Notes under the pieces: generated by a model
Seen by the model: the letters and a program-made list of their open reading frames with translations, nothing else
What the model was told of the DNA's origin: nothing
Databases searched by the model: none
Made by a program: the position numbers and the translations under genes
Assembly: GCF_002414845.1 (NCBI RefSeq)
Contig: NZ_DIAX01000021.1
Span: 59,340 to 73,572 of the forward strand
Length of the DNA: 14,233 bases
Reading direction: 5' to 3'
From: Gordonia sp. UBA5067
GTDB taxonomy: Bacteria > Actinomycetota > Actinomycetes > Mycobacteriales > Mycobacteriaceae
Shown here: piece after piece, positions 1 through 8,499 of the stretch
How the letters are laid out: every line of letters starts with the position of its first letter
Numbering within the stretch: the first letter of the stretch is position 1

Positions 1-426
1 CGCGGCACGCCGCGCATCGCCAATCGCCTCCTGCGCCGCGTCCGCGACTATGCCGAGGTCCGCGGCACCGGGGAGGTCACGCTGCCCATCGCGCGGGCCG
101 CGCTCACCGTCTATGACGTCGACGGCCGGGGCCTCGACCGGCTTGACCGGGCGGTGCTGTCCGCACTGGTCCAGGGTTTCGGTGGGGGGCCGGTCGGGGT
201 GTCAACGCTGGCCGTCGCGGTCGGCGAGGAACCGGCCACCGTGGAGGAGGTGTGCGAGCCCTTCCTGGTGCGTGCCGGGCTCATTGCGCGAACCCCGCGC
301 GGGCGCGTCGCGACGGCCGCGGCCTGGCATCATCTCGGCCTGGTCCCGCCGGCCGATGCACTAAGTGCGACCTGGGGCGTGCGTGGCCTCGGCGACGAAC
401 CCAACCTGTTCGACGAGGTCGACTAG
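1..426 (+). CDS. ruvB: RuvB, Holliday junction branch-migration ATPase (C-terminal part)
   Basis: Only the last 141 codons are present; the gene enters from the left edge in frame 1 and ends at TAG 424-426. RuvB is the hexameric AAA+ motor that, with RuvA, drives branch migration of Holliday junctions in recombinational repair. The visible start, [20 protein letters not shown], is the sensor-2/lid helix region of RuvB, and the rest is the winged-helix DNA-binding domain, with the typical stretch [16 protein letters not shown] and a following [17 protein letters not shown] segment. The Walker A and B motifs lie outside the window. The small ATG reading frame starting at 154 is just the tail of this gene. 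The end [10 protein letters not shown] is an actinobacterial-type acidic tail. yajC begins 22 bases downstream, so the two may share a transcript. Confidence 0.95.
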   Translation, partial: RGTPRIANRLLRRVRDYAEVRGTGEVTLPIARAALTVYDVDGRGLDRLDRAVLSALVQGFGGGPVGVSTLAVAVGEEPATVEEVCEPFLVRAGLIARTPRGRVATAAAWHHLGLVPPADALSATWGVRGLGDEPNLFDEVD

Positions 427-435
427 CGCGTCTGG

Positions 436-441
436 CAGACT
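436..441 (+). promoter_or_regulatory. Weak -10-like hexamer before yajC (possible leaderless start)
   Basis: The hexamer CAGACT has the A at position 2 and T at position 6 expected of an actinobacterial TANNNT -10 box and lies 7 bases before the ATG of yajC, which would put the transcription start at the ATG. The Shine-Dalgarno match before yajC is poor (only GGTGG very close to the ATG). No -35 is recognisable, so this is a weak inference. Confidence 0.2.
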
Positions 442-448
442 GGTGGAC

Positions 449-814
449 ATGGAATTCTTGATCCCGGCGATGCTGGTGTTGATGGGCGTGATGCTCTTCA
501 TGGGCACGCGCAAGCAGAAGAAGCAGATGGCCGAGATGCAGCAGATGCAGGCCTCGATCACCACCGGCACCCGCGTCCAGCTGATGTCCGGGCTGTTCGG
601 CACCGTGCTCGACGCCAACGACGACTTCCTCGACCTGGAGATCGCTCCGGGCGTGGTGGGCCGGTGGAACAAGTTGGCCGTCCGCGGTGTGGTGCCCTCG
701 GACGAGGCTGCCGACACCTATGTGGGCGCCGGTTTGGAGATCGCCGTCGACGACGATGACGCGGATGCCGTGGCAGACTCGGCGCAGTCCGACGACTCGG
801 CCGACGATAAATAG
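449..814 (+). CDS. yajC: YajC, preprotein translocase accessory subunit
   Basis: A 121-residue single-span membrane protein, the small partner of SecD and SecF in the accessory complex that helps SecYEG export proteins. The start is set at ATG 449 because the next residues, MEFLIPAMLVLMGVMLFMGT, form the expected N-terminal transmembrane segment. An in-frame ATG at 365 would overlap ruvB and add a non-homologous extension. The span is followed by a basic stretch (RKQKKQ) and a Met/Gln-rich helix. The family core is at about residues 38-80 (TGTRVQLMSGLFGTVLDAN onward), where others usually have a GDxV..GGlyGtV motif. The last 25 residues are very acidic (DDDDADAVADSAQSDDSADDK). Translation stops inside the first copy of a 10-bp tandem duplication. 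secD follows after 32 bases, consistent with one yajC-secD-secF operon. Confidence 0.93.
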   Translation: MEFLIPAMLVLMGVMLFMGTRKQKKQMAEMQQMQASITTGTRVQLMSGLFGTVLDANDDFLDLEIAPGVVGRWNKLAVRGVVPSDEAADTYVGAGLEIAVDDDDADAVADSAQSDDSADDK

Positions 815-824
815 CGATAAATAG
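805..824 (+). repeat. Tandem 10-bp duplication spanning the yajC stop codon
   Basis: CGATAAATAG occurs twice back to back (805-814 and 815-824). The first copy encodes the last Lys codon and TAG stop of yajC; the second lies in the yajC-secD gap, out of frame. It is AT-rich in a GC-rich setting. It looks like a replication-slippage duplication that lengthened the spacer by ten bases. Confidence 0.9.
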
Positions 825-846
825 CACCGCAGGAGATCAAACCACC

Positions 847-2538
847 GTGACCACACCGCGTCGTCCAGCGGCGAAGCGTTCCAGTTCGGCGCGGGAGACC
901 CCGCCGTGGCAGCCGCTGCTCGCCTTTTCCGCCCTACTCGCCATCGTCTTCGGGTTGGTGTTCTTCGCCGGCGACCGGCAGGCTGAGCCCAAGCTTGGCA
1001 TCGACCTCAAGGGTGGCACCCGAGTAACGCTGACCGCTCGCACGCCCGACGGAAAGCGGCCTGAGCGCGACCAGCTCGACAAGGCCAAGCAGATTATCCA
1101 GCAGCGCGTGGACGGGCTCGGCGTCGCGGGCTCGGAAGTCGTGGTCAGCGGTGACACCCTGGTCATCACCGTGCCGGGCGACGATGGCCGTCAGGCGCGA
1201 AACCTGGGTCAGACCGCGCGTCTCTACATCCGGCCGGTCGCCAAGGCGCCCAACGGCCAGGCGATGGTGATGGCGGCCAAGCCGTCCACCGGTGGCCAGG
1301 AGAAGCCGAACGGCGATGCGGCACCGGCGCCGACTCCGCAAGAGCAGCGCGACGCGATCGAGGAGCAGCGCAAGTTGCGGCAGGCGCCGAAGGGGGCGAC
1401 GCCGCAGCAGATCGCCACGCTGCAGGCATACATGCCGAAGATGAACTGCGACCCGAAGGCCAACGACCCACTGCTGGGCAACGACGACCCGAACGCGTAC
1501 CTGCTGGCGTGCAGCACCGACGGCAAAGAGGTCTATCTCCTCGAGCCGATGATCATCGACGGTCGCGACATCGGCCAGGCCGCGGCGAGCCTGTCACCGC
1601 AGACGAACCAGTGGACGGTCTCGCTGGACTTCAAGGGCGCCGCCCAGAAGCTGTGGCCGACCTACACCGCTGAGAACCGCGGCACCCAAACGGCGATGAC
1701 GCTGGATTCGCGTGTCGTCTCGGCGCCCGCGATCCAGTCGACGATCACCGGTTCCACCGAGATCTCCGGCGGTCAGAACGGATTCACCGAGACTGAGGCC
1801 CGCGACCTGGCGAACGTGCTCAAGTACGGTTCGCTGCCGCTCTCGTTCGAGGCGTCCGATGCCGAGACCGTCTCGTCGACGCTCGGCCTGTCGGCGCTGC
1901 ACGCGGGGCTGCTCGCCGGACTGGTCGGCCTGATCGCCGTGCTGCTCTACGCACTGGCCTACTACCGGATGCTCGGGGTTCTCACCTTTGCCTCGCTGCT
2001 GCTCGCCGGTGCGATGTCCTACGGATTGATCGTGCTGCTCGGCCGGTGGATCGGGTTCACCCTGGACCTGGCCGGCGTCGCCGGTTTCATCATCGGCATC
2101 GGCATGACCGCGGACTCCTTCGTCGTCTACTTCGAGCGCATCAAGGACGAGATGCGTGAGGGCAGATCGTTCCGATCGGCAGTCCCGCGCGGCTGGGCCA
2201 GTGCTCGGCGCACCGTGTGGACGGGCAACGCCGTCAGCCTGATCGCCGCCATCGTCATCTATGTTTTGGCGGTCGGGTCCGTGCGCGGTTTTGCGTTCAC
2301 GCTGGGTCTCACCACGATTCTCGATGTCATGGTCGTGTTCATGGTCACCCATCCGCTCGTGGTCCTGGCGACGCGATCGAGGTTCCTGTCCAAGCCGTCG
2401 GTCAACGGTCTCGGTGCGGTCAGCGATGTCGCGCGCGAGCGGCGCGAAGCGGCCCGCGCAGTCGTCGGACTCCCGGCCGGCGCCGATGAGGCCGCCGGTG
2501 GCGAACCCGCCGCCACGGCACGAGGAGGTCAGCGATGA
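847..2538 (+). CDS. secD: SecD, protein translocase subunit
   Basis: SecD is a six-span RND-family membrane protein that uses the proton motive force to pull exported chains through SecYEG on the outer face of the membrane. The 563-residue product starts at GTG 847, with AGGAG at 831-835 (11-base spacing). Residues 24-42 form the first membrane span, followed by the family signature LGIDLKGGTRV at 50-60. The large external P1 domain carries an insert rich in Gln, Pro and charged residues (about 135-215), which I recall as typical of mycobacterial SecD. The SAPAI signature is at about 292-296. Spans 2-6 lie between about 350 and 515; GMTADSFVVYFERIKDE starts at 419, and D423 corresponds to the conserved aspartate of span 4 linked to proton use. 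The C-terminal tail is Ala/Arg/Glu-rich and cytoplasmic. The stop overlaps the secF start by four bases (ATGA), indicating translational coupling. Confidence 0.97.
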   Translation: MTTPRRPAAKRSSSARETPPWQPLLAFSALLAIVFGLVFFAGDRQAEPKLGIDLKGGTRVTLTARTPDGKRPERDQLDKAKQIIQQRVDGLGVAGSEVVVSGDTLVITVPGDDGRQARNLGQTARLYIRPVAKAPNGQAMVMAAKPSTGGQEKPNGDAAPAPTPQEQRDAIEEQRKLRQAPKGATPQQIATLQAYMPKMNCDPKANDPLLGNDDPNAYLLACSTDGKEVYLLEPMIIDGRDIGQAAASLSPQTNQWTVSLDFKGAAQKLWPTYTAENRGTQTAMTLDSRVVSAPAIQSTITGSTEISGGQNGFTETEARDLANVLKYGSLPLSFEASDAETVSSTLGLSALHAGLLAGLVGLIAVLLYALAYYRMLGVLTFASLLLAGAMSYGLIVLLGRWIGFTLDLAGVAGFIIGIGMTADSFVVYFERIKDEMREGRSFRSAVPRGWASARRTVWTGNAVSLIAAIVIYVLAVGSVRGFAFTLGLTTILDVMVVFMVTHPLVVLATRSRFLSKPSVNGLGAVSDVARERREAARAVVGLPAGADEAAGGEPAATARGGQR

Positions 2539-3815
2539 GTTTCAGCAGAGGCGGTCCCGGCAGCGACAGCGTCGACGGTTTGTCCAAGCGGGCGGTCGGT
2601 GACGGCGGCGATCCGCTGCCCGCCGGATTCCGGCTCGACAGTTCGCGGTCGGCGAGGTCCGACGAGGTGGACACGCTGGTGGCCGAGGCGGACTACCAGG
2701 CCGACGCCAATCGCTCCTTCCTGTCCCGGCTCTACACCGGTACCGGCGCTTTCGAGATCGTGGGCCACCGCAAGCGGTGGTACCTCGTCACCGGCGTGAT
2801 CCTGGGGATCTGCCTGCTGTCGATGGTGGTGCGCGGTTTCACCTTCGGAATCGACTTCGAAGGAGGCACGCAGGTTTCCATTCCGGCGACGAGCGCCTCG
2901 GTGTCGGTGGACCGCGTCGAAAAGGTCTTCGCGCAAACCCTCGGCGGCGGACCGGAGACGGTGCAGTCCGCCGGCTCCGGCGCGGCGAAGACCATTCAGG
3001 TGCGCACCGAGCATTTGAACGAAGCGCAGGCCAGCCGCGTGATGGATGCTCTTGCGGCGGAATTTGCACCGGAGTTGACGCGCGCGGACGTGTCGTCGTC
3101 GGACGTCAGTTCGACCTGGGGTGCGGAAATCACACGCAAGATGGTGATCGCACTCATCGTCTTCTTGGTGATCGTGACGATCTACATCGCGATCCGGTTC
3201 GACAAGGAGATGGCGACGGCGTCGTTGGCCTCGCTGTTCTTCGACGTCATCGTGACGGCCGGCGTGTACTCGCTGGTCGGATTCGAGGTGAGTCCGGCGA
3301 CGGTCATCGGGTTGCTGACGATCCTCGGGTTCTCCATCTACGACACCGTCGTGGTTTTCGACAAGGTCGAGGAGAACACCAGGTCGTTCATGAAGACCTA
3401 CCGGCGCACCTATGCCGAGCAGGCGAATCTTGCGGTGAACCAGACGCTGATGCGGTCGATCAACACCACGGTGATCTCCGTGCTGCCGATCATCGCGCTG
3501 ATGGTGGTGGCCGTGTGGATGCTCGGTGTCGGCACGTTGCAAGACCTGGCTCTCATCCAGCTCGTCGGAGTCGTCGTCGGTACGTTCTCCTCGGTCTTCC
3601 TCGCCACGCCGATGCTGGTGAGCCTCAAAGAACGCAACACCGAGATCGCGGCGCACACCAAGAAGGTCCTGACCCGGCGTACCCGACCGGGCGCCGGCGA
3701 ACCGGTGCCGGCCGATCGCACCGGCGGGCGGCACGCGGCGGCCGGCGTCGGCTCCGGCGCCGGAGTGGAGACGGGCGCCGCGCGTCCCACCGGGAAGCGT
3801 CGGCGTTCGCGCTAG
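2535..3815 (+). CDS. secF: SecF, protein translocase subunit
   Basis: SecF pairs with SecD in the SecDF complex. The 426-residue product begins at ATG 2535 within the ATGA overlap with secD, and a strong AGGAGG at 2523-2528 fixes the start. About 80 hydrophilic residues precede the first span (about 83-99). The signature FGIDFEGGTQV is at 104-114. The remaining five spans lie at about 200-355, including GFSIYDTVVVFDKVEEN (265-281), the counterpart of the SecF span-4 motif, with D270. The final 70 or so residues are a basic Gly/Ala/Pro-rich cytoplasmic tail ending KRRRSR; such low-complexity tails are common in actinobacterial SecF. The lipoprotein gene starts nine bases after the stop, and the TAG stop is also the start of a -10-like hexamer. 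Confidence 0.97.
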   Translation: MSFSRGGPGSDSVDGLSKRAVGDGGDPLPAGFRLDSSRSARSDEVDTLVAEADYQADANRSFLSRLYTGTGAFEIVGHRKRWYLVTGVILGICLLSMVVRGFTFGIDFEGGTQVSIPATSASVSVDRVEKVFAQTLGGGPETVQSAGSGAAKTIQVRTEHLNEAQASRVMDALAAEFAPELTRADVSSSDVSSTWGAEITRKMVIALIVFLVIVTIYIAIRFDKEMATASLASLFFDVIVTAGVYSLVGFEVSPATVIGLLTILGFSIYDTVVVFDKVEENTRSFMKTYRRTYAEQANLAVNQTLMRSINTTVISVLPIIALMVVAVWMLGVGTLQDLALIQLVGVVVGTFSSVFLATPMLVSLKERNTEIAAHTKKVLTRRTRPGAGEPVPADRTGGRHAAAGVGSGAGVETGAARPTGKRRRSR

Positions 3816-3818
3816 TCT
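3813..3818 (+). promoter_or_regulatory. Candidate -10 box TAGTCT for a leaderless lipoprotein mRNA
   Basis: TAGTCT fits the actinobacterial SigA -10 consensus TANNNT and overlaps the secF stop codon. Six bases later is the GTG start of the lipoprotein, the spacing expected if transcription begins at the first base of the start codon. The nine-base gap holds no Shine-Dalgarno sequence for this gene, and none is seen just upstream. No clear -35 is visible. Confidence 0.45.
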
Positions 3819-3824
3819 CTCAGC

Positions 3825-5519
3825 GTGCGAAACAGAAAGCGCGGTCTGCGGACCGTCGGCCTCCTTGTCGGCTCGGCGGTCCTGGTGCTGCCACTTGTCG
3901 CGGGCTGCGGGACCGACAAGAATGCGCCAGTCTATTTCCGGACCGACGCGCGGCTGACCACCTACAACCCGGCGGGCGAAGCGGGCAACGCCGACGGCGT
4001 GGCCATGGCGTTTTCGCGCGTATTGGCCGGGTTCAGCTTGCTGGGGCCCCAGGGGCAGGTGATCTCCGACCGAGACACCGGAACGGTCGAGCTGGTTCCC
4101 GGACCGGTGCTGACGGTGAAGTACGCGTTCTCACCCCGGGCCGTCTACTCCGACGGGGTGAAGCGGACGTGCGATGACCTGGTCCTCGCGTGGGCCGCCC
4201 AGAGTGGGAGGTTCCGCGGTTTCACGCCGGCGACGACTGCGGGCTACCGGGATATCGAGGCCGTCGACTGTGAACCGGGGTCGGCAACCGCCACCGTCCG
4301 GTTCTACCGGGGTCGCGCCTACCGGGACTGGCGCGCCCTGTTCGGTGCGGGATCGATGGTGCCCGCCCACATCGTCGCCCGCGATGCGGGCATCGGTTCG
4401 GTCGTCGAGGCGGTCCGGGCACGCAAACCAGCGCCGATTGGCGCGGTCGCGAAGTCGTGGAACACCGGGTTTGCCCTGCCCACCGGGCGCCTCGACCCCG
4501 CCCGGTTCGTGTCGTCGGGGCCCTACCGGGCCGATTCCTTCGACCCGGCGGGCGGATTGCGCCTGGTTCGCAACGAGAAGTGGTGGGGTGAGCCGGCCGC
4601 GTTGCCGACGATCGTGGTGTACGGCCGCAACACCGATACCGCGGCGCGCGTGGCGCACGGCGGGTTCGACGTGACCGATTCAGCCGTGGGGATCGTGGCC
4701 GCGCCCGCGGGGAGTGAGCCACCGCGGCCGCGGGTCTCGCCGGCCGCCCGCTCGCTGTCGGTCGAGCAGCTGGTGCTGGCCCATCGCGGCGCCCTCGGCC
4801 CGGCGTCGGCCCGCCAGGCTTTCGGGGCCTGCGTGCCGCGGGACGAGTTGGCCCGGAGCAGCGGATATGGTTCGCAGCCGTGGAACCTGCACGTCCTGAC
4901 ACCGGCGAGCGATCTGGCCGACACGATCAACCCCCAGTTCGGCCAGCGGTTCGCCCGGCCCGATATCGCGTGGGCGCGAGAGTTGGCCGCGCAGCGCCCG
5001 GCAGGCCCGGATGGGGCGCCGGCACCACCGTTGAAGGTCCGCGTCGGCTACCTCGGACCGGACGCCCGTCACCAGGCGATGGTGGCCGCTATCGCGGCGT
5101 CGTGCCGCCAGGCCGGGATCGACGTTGTGGACGTCAACAGTCCCGACCTCACCGTGCGCGCGTTGGGCACAACCGCCGATGTGCTGCTGCTGAACTCGGG
5201 TGCGAGTTTCGCGGCCGCCGGCGCCGCCGATGTGGTCCGCGACTCGTACACGTTGTTTGCCGGCGACCCACTCAACATCGGGGACTTCCGCGACCCGCAG
5301 GCCACCGACAGCGTCAGCCGATTCTCGGTGACCATCGTGGCCGGCGACCAGCTTGCGCAGTCGCGGGCCATGGAGGCCGCGGCTTGGCGCGATCTCGCCG
5401 CGATCCCGCTCTTCGCGACTCCGCGCGAGCAGGTGTGGTCTGACGATCTCACCGGGCTGATCGCCGGTAGGGCCCGCACCGGTACTGGCTGGAACATGGA
5501 TCGCTGGACGCGCTCGTGA
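3825..5519 (+). CDS. Solute-binding lipoprotein, SBP family 5 (peptide/nickel ABC type)
   Basis: A 564-residue lipoprotein that should be anchored outside the membrane. The N-terminus has a basic start (MRNRKRGLR), a hydrophobic core and a lipobox VAGC with the lipidated cysteine at residue 28. The mature part resembles the extracellular solute-binding family 5 (DppA/OppA-like): YSDGVKRTCDDLVLAW as the conserved early motif, SSGPYRADSF at 230-239 and LRLVRNEKWWGEP at 245-257. The start is GTG 3825. No permease or ATPase gene is next to it, so it is an orphan binding protein. The gene occupies the same place as Rv2585c of M. tuberculosis (from memory), between secF and apt. Its TGA overlaps the GTG of apt by four bases, implying coupled translation. 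The ligand cannot be read from sequence; peptides are typical for the family. Confidence 0.88.
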   Translation: MRNRKRGLRTVGLLVGSAVLVLPLVAGCGTDKNAPVYFRTDARLTTYNPAGEAGNADGVAMAFSRVLAGFSLLGPQGQVISDRDTGTVELVPGPVLTVKYAFSPRAVYSDGVKRTCDDLVLAWAAQSGRFRGFTPATTAGYRDIEAVDCEPGSATATVRFYRGRAYRDWRALFGAGSMVPAHIVARDAGIGSVVEAVRARKPAPIGAVAKSWNTGFALPTGRLDPARFVSSGPYRADSFDPAGGLRLVRNEKWWGEPAALPTIVVYGRNTDTAARVAHGGFDVTDSAVGIVAAPAGSEPPRPRVSPAARSLSVEQLVLAHRGALGPASARQAFGACVPRDELARSSGYGSQPWNLHVLTPASDLADTINPQFGQRFARPDIAWARELAAQRPAGPDGAPAPPLKVRVGYLGPDARHQAMVAAIAASCRQAGIDVVDVNSPDLTVRALGTTADVLLLNSGASFAAAGAADVVRDSYTLFAGDPLNIGDFRDPQATDSVSRFSVTIVAGDQLAQSRAMEAAAWRDLAAIPLFATPREQVWSDDLTGLIAGRARTGTGWNMDRWTRS

Positions 5520-6058
5520 CGGTTCAGCGTGCGCGGGCCGCCATCGCCGACCTGACGCGTTCGGTGGCCGGCTTTCCGGCCCCCGGTGTGGTGTTCAAGG
5601 ATTTGAGTCCGGTCCTAGCCGACGCTGCCGGGTTCGCCGCTGTGGTCGAAGCGCTGAGCGAGGGCTTTGATGTCGACGCCGTGGCCGGTATCGACGCCCG
5701 CGGCTTCCTACTCGGCGGTGCGATAGCCCACCGGCTCGGCGTCGGCGTGATTGCGGTGCGCAAGACTGGAAAGCTGCCGCCGCCGGTGTGGTCGTGCACC
5801 TATGACATGGAATATGGGACGGCGACGCTGGAGATCCCTGCCGATGCCCTCGATTTGCGGGGACGCCGGATTCTGATCGTCGACGATGTACTCGCGACGG
5901 GTGGCACGATGGCGGCCGCCGCGCGCCTGCTCGCCCGGGCGGGAGCCGAGGTCGTGGCGGTGGCGGCGGTGATGGAGCTCGACGGGCTCGACGGCCGCGG
6001 CGAGGTGGAACGGGCGCTGGCGACGCCGGTTCCGATTCGCGTGCTCGTCACCGGGTGA
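5516..6058 (+). CDS. apt: Adenine phosphoribosyltransferase
   Basis: Converts adenine plus PRPP to AMP and pyrophosphate in purine salvage, in the cytoplasm. The 180-residue length is normal for the family. The start is GTG 5516 in a GTGA overlap with the lipoprotein stop. The family's N-terminal motif FPAPGVVFKDLSPVLAD is at 20-36, GIDARGFLLGGAIA at 58-71, VRKTGKLPPP at 81-90 (the flexible loop and purine-site segment), EYGTATLEIPAD at 99-110, and the PRPP-binding loop VDDVLATGGT at 122-131 with both acidic residues D123 and D124. Nothing suggests loss of function. It sits directly before rel; apt next to rel is a widespread arrangement in actinobacteria and links purine salvage with alarmone metabolism. 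Confidence 0.96.
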   Translation: MTVQRARAAIADLTRSVAGFPAPGVVFKDLSPVLADAAGFAAVVEALSEGFDVDAVAGIDARGFLLGGAIAHRLGVGVIAVRKTGKLPPPVWSCTYDMEYGTATLEIPADALDLRGRRILIVDDVLATGGTMAAAARLLARAGAEVVAVAAVMELDGLDGRGEVERALATPVPIRVLVTG

Positions 6059-6075
6059 GGCGATCGATGCGTGAC

Positions 6076-6081
6076 TAGACT
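6076..6081 (+). promoter_or_regulatory. Candidate -10 box TAGACT upstream of rel
   Basis: TAGACT matches TANNNT and lies in the 56-base apt-rel gap. A start about seven bases downstream would leave a leader of roughly 27 bases that includes the GGAGAGGAG ribosome binding site of rel. The same hexamer occurs before aspS. No convincing -35 is seen, so rel may also be read from upstream. Confidence 0.4.
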
Positions 6082-6114
6082 TGAACAACCCGGCAGCTGC
6101 GGAGAGGAGTGCGC

Positions 6115-8499
6115 ATGGACGAGTCGTCGACGACCGGACCCGCTCGTACCGTGGACGGTGCACCGCCACAGCCGGTGACGTCGCCGGACTCCGGTCCCAC
6201 CATCGCCTCATCGCCGGACCCGGCTACGCCTCAGGCATCGGCGTCACGGCGGGTCCGCGCTCGGCTGGCTCGGCGGATGACGGCGACGCGCTCCTCTGTG
6301 CGGCCGGTGCTCGAGCCGTTGGCCACGCTGCACCGAGAGGTGTATCCCAAGGCCGATGTCACGCTGCTGCAGCGGGCCTACGACGTCGCTGAGGCGCAAC
6401 ACGAAGGCCAGTACCGCAAGTCCGGGGATTCCTACATCACCCATCCGCTGGCCGTGGCGACGATCCTGGCCGATCTGGGGATGGATACGACGACCCTGGT
6501 CGCCGCTCTACTCCATGACACCGTCGAGGACACCGGTTACTCGTTGCAACAGATCACCGACGACTTCGGTCCGGATGTGGCCCACCTCGTCGACGGCGTC
6601 ACCAAGCTGGACAAGGTGTCGCTAGGCAACGCGGCGGAGGCCGAGACCATTCGCAAGATGATCATCGCGATGGCGCGTGATCCCCGCGTATTGGTGATCA
6701 AGGTGGCCGACCGGCTGCACAACATGCGCACGATGCGATTTCTCCCGCCGGAGAAGCAGGCGCGCAAGGCACGCGAGACACTTGAGGTCATCGCACCGTT
6801 GGCCCATCGCCTGGGCATGGCGACGGTCAAGTGGGAGCTCGAGGACCTCTCGTTCGCGATTCTGCACCCCAAGCGTTACGAGGAGATCGTGCGCCTGGTA
6901 GCCGATCGGGCGCCATCCCGCGACACCTACCTGGCCAAGGTGCGGGACGAGGTCAACGAGGCGCTGGCGGGTGCGCGACTGTCGGCGCTCGTCGAGGGGC
7001 GGCCCAAGCACTACTGGTCGATCTATCAGAAGATGATCGTGAAGGGCCGAGACTTCGATGACATCCACGATCTTGTCGGCATCCGGATCCTGTGCGACGA
7101 CGTGCGCGACTGCTACGCGGCGGTGGGAGTCGTCCATTCGCTATGGCAACCGATGGCCGGGCGCTTCAAGGACTATATCGCCCAGCCGCGATACGGCGTG
7201 TACCAGTCGTTGCACACCACAGTCATCGGCCCGGAAGGCAAACCTCTGGAGGTGCAGATTCGCACCACGGATATGCACCGGACGGCCGAGTTCGGCATCG
7301 CGGCGCATTGGCGATACAAGGAGACCGGCTACCGGGGCGACCGCAAAGGGCACAAGCGGACCGAGCTCGCCGAAATCGACGATATGGCCTGGATGCGCCA
7401 GCTGCTCGATTGGCAGCGCGAGGCCGCCGACCCGGGTGAGTTCCTCGAGTCGCTTCGATACGACCTAGCCGTCAAGGAGATCTTCGTCTTCAGTCCAAAG
7501 GGCGACGTGTTCACGCTGCCGGCGGGCTCGACGCCGGTCGATTTCGCCTATGCCGTCCATACTGAGGTTGGTCATCGCTGCATCGGCGCCCGGGTCAACG
7601 GCCGACTGGTGGCGCTCGAGCGCAAGCTGGACAATGGCGAGGTCGTCGAGGTGTTCACCTCGAAGGCCCCCAACGCCGGGCCGTCCAAAGACTGGCAGAA
7701 CTTCGCCGTCTCCCCGCGGGCGAAGAGCAAGATCCGGCAGTGGTTCGCCAAAGAGCGGCGGGAGGAGGCTCTCGACACCGGTAAAGATGCGATCGCCAAG
7801 GAGGTTCGGCGCGGTGGGCTGCCCTTGCAGCGCCTGCTGACCGGCGAGAACATGGCGGCAGTGGCTGCCGAGCTGCGCTATCCGGACGTGACGGCGCTCT
7901 ACACGGCGGTCGGGGAGAATCAGGTGTCGGCCCACCGCGTCGTGAGCCGTCTGGTCGCCCAGCTCGGTGGGCTCGACAGTGCCGAGGAGGAACTTGCCGA
8001 GATCACCACACCGTCGACGATCCCGCCGCGCCGCCGGTCCGGCGGCGATCCCGGTGTGGTCGTCGAGGGTGTCGACAACGTGCTGATCAAGTTGGCCAAA
8101 TGCTGCACGCCGGTCCCCGGCGACGAGATCTTGGGCTTTGTCACCAGGGGTGGCGGCGTGAGTGTGCACCGTTCCGATTGCTCGAACGCCGAGTCGTTGC
8201 GACAGCAGGACGAGCGGCTCATCCCGGTGGTGTGGGCGCCGTCGGATTCGTCGGTGTTCCTGGTCGCCATCCAAGTCGAGGCACTCGATCGGCACAGGTT
8301 GCTGTCAGATGTGACCAAGGCGCTGGCCGACGAGCGGCTCAACATCTTGTCGGCATCGGTGACGACGAACAACGACCGCGTGGCCGTCAGCCGGTTCACC
8401 TTTGAGATGGGTGATCCGACGCATCTGGGACACGTCCTCAACGTGGTGCGCAATATCGAGGGCGTGTATGACGTCTACCGGGTGACGTCAGCCGCGTAG
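6115..8499 (+). CDS. relA: Rel, bifunctional (p)ppGpp synthetase/hydrolase
   Basis: Makes (p)ppGpp from ATP and GTP/GDP during starvation and hydrolyses it otherwise (stringent response). I chose ATG 6115 (794 residues) because GGAGAGGAG at 6101-6109 sits just before it; a GTG at 6109 would lie inside that ribosome binding site. Residues 1-55 are a Ser/Pro/Ala-rich extension. The HD hydrolase domain (about 80-235) has H110, H134-D135 in LLHDTVEDT, and D199 in KVADRLHN. The synthetase domain (about 280-395) has [10 protein letters not shown] from 350 and EVQIRT at 379-384; the RxKD form (R350-F-K-D353) marks bifunctional Rel rather than synthetase-only RelA (ExDD). Then follow TGS (about 454-515), the zinc-finger/conserved-cysteine region with C663, C664 and C689, and an ACT domain (about 715-790). 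The stop codon lies within a terminator-like hairpin. Confidence 0.97.
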   Translation: MDESSTTGPARTVDGAPPQPVTSPDSGPTIASSPDPATPQASASRRVRARLARRMTATRSSVRPVLEPLATLHREVYPKADVTLLQRAYDVAEAQHEGQYRKSGDSYITHPLAVATILADLGMDTTTLVAALLHDTVEDTGYSLQQITDDFGPDVAHLVDGVTKLDKVSLGNAAEAETIRKMIIAMARDPRVLVIKVADRLHNMRTMRFLPPEKQARKARETLEVIAPLAHRLGMATVKWELEDLSFAILHPKRYEEIVRLVADRAPSRDTYLAKVRDEVNEALAGARLSALVEGRPKHYWSIYQKMIVKGRDFDDIHDLVGIRILCDDVRDCYAAVGVVHSLWQPMAGRFKDYIAQPRYGVYQSLHTTVIGPEGKPLEVQIRTTDMHRTAEFGIAAHWRYKETGYRGDRKGHKRTELAEIDDMAWMRQLLDWQREAADPGEFLESLRYDLAVKEIFVFSPKGDVFTLPAGSTPVDFAYAVHTEVGHRCIGARVNGRLVALERKLDNGEVVEVFTSKAPNAGPSKDWQNFAVSPRAKSKIRQWFAKERREEALDTGKDAIAKEVRRGGLPLQRLLTGENMAAVAAELRYPDVTALYTAVGENQVSAHRVVSRLVAQLGGLDSAEEELAEITTPSTIPPRRRSGGDPGVVVEGVDNVLIKLAKCCTPVPGDEILGFVTRGGGVSVHRSDCSNAESLRQQDERLIPVVWAPSDSSVFLVAIQVEALDRHRLLSDVTKALADERLNILSASVTTNNDRVAVSRFTFEMGDPTHLGHVLNVVRNIEGVYDVYRVTSAA

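Noticed and set aside
281..856. Long minus-strand open frames opposite ruvB/yajC and elsewhere (for example 1594-2352, 2529-3734, 7465-8295).
   Set aside because: They lie antisense to well-recognised genes, have low-complexity Arg/His/Gln-rich translations with no family resemblance, and are expected by chance in high-GC DNA.
3752..3765. 14-bp perfect palindrome CTCCGGCGCCGGAG near the end of secF, considered as a terminator.
   Set aside because: It has no loop, lies in a Gly/Ala-rich coding tail where such GC palindromes are common, and is 50 bases before the stop.
2777..4177. 466-codon plus-strand frame running across secF into the lipoprotein gene.
   Set aside because: It overlaps two confidently identified genes in another frame, and its translation is Arg/Gly/His-rich with no recognisable domain.
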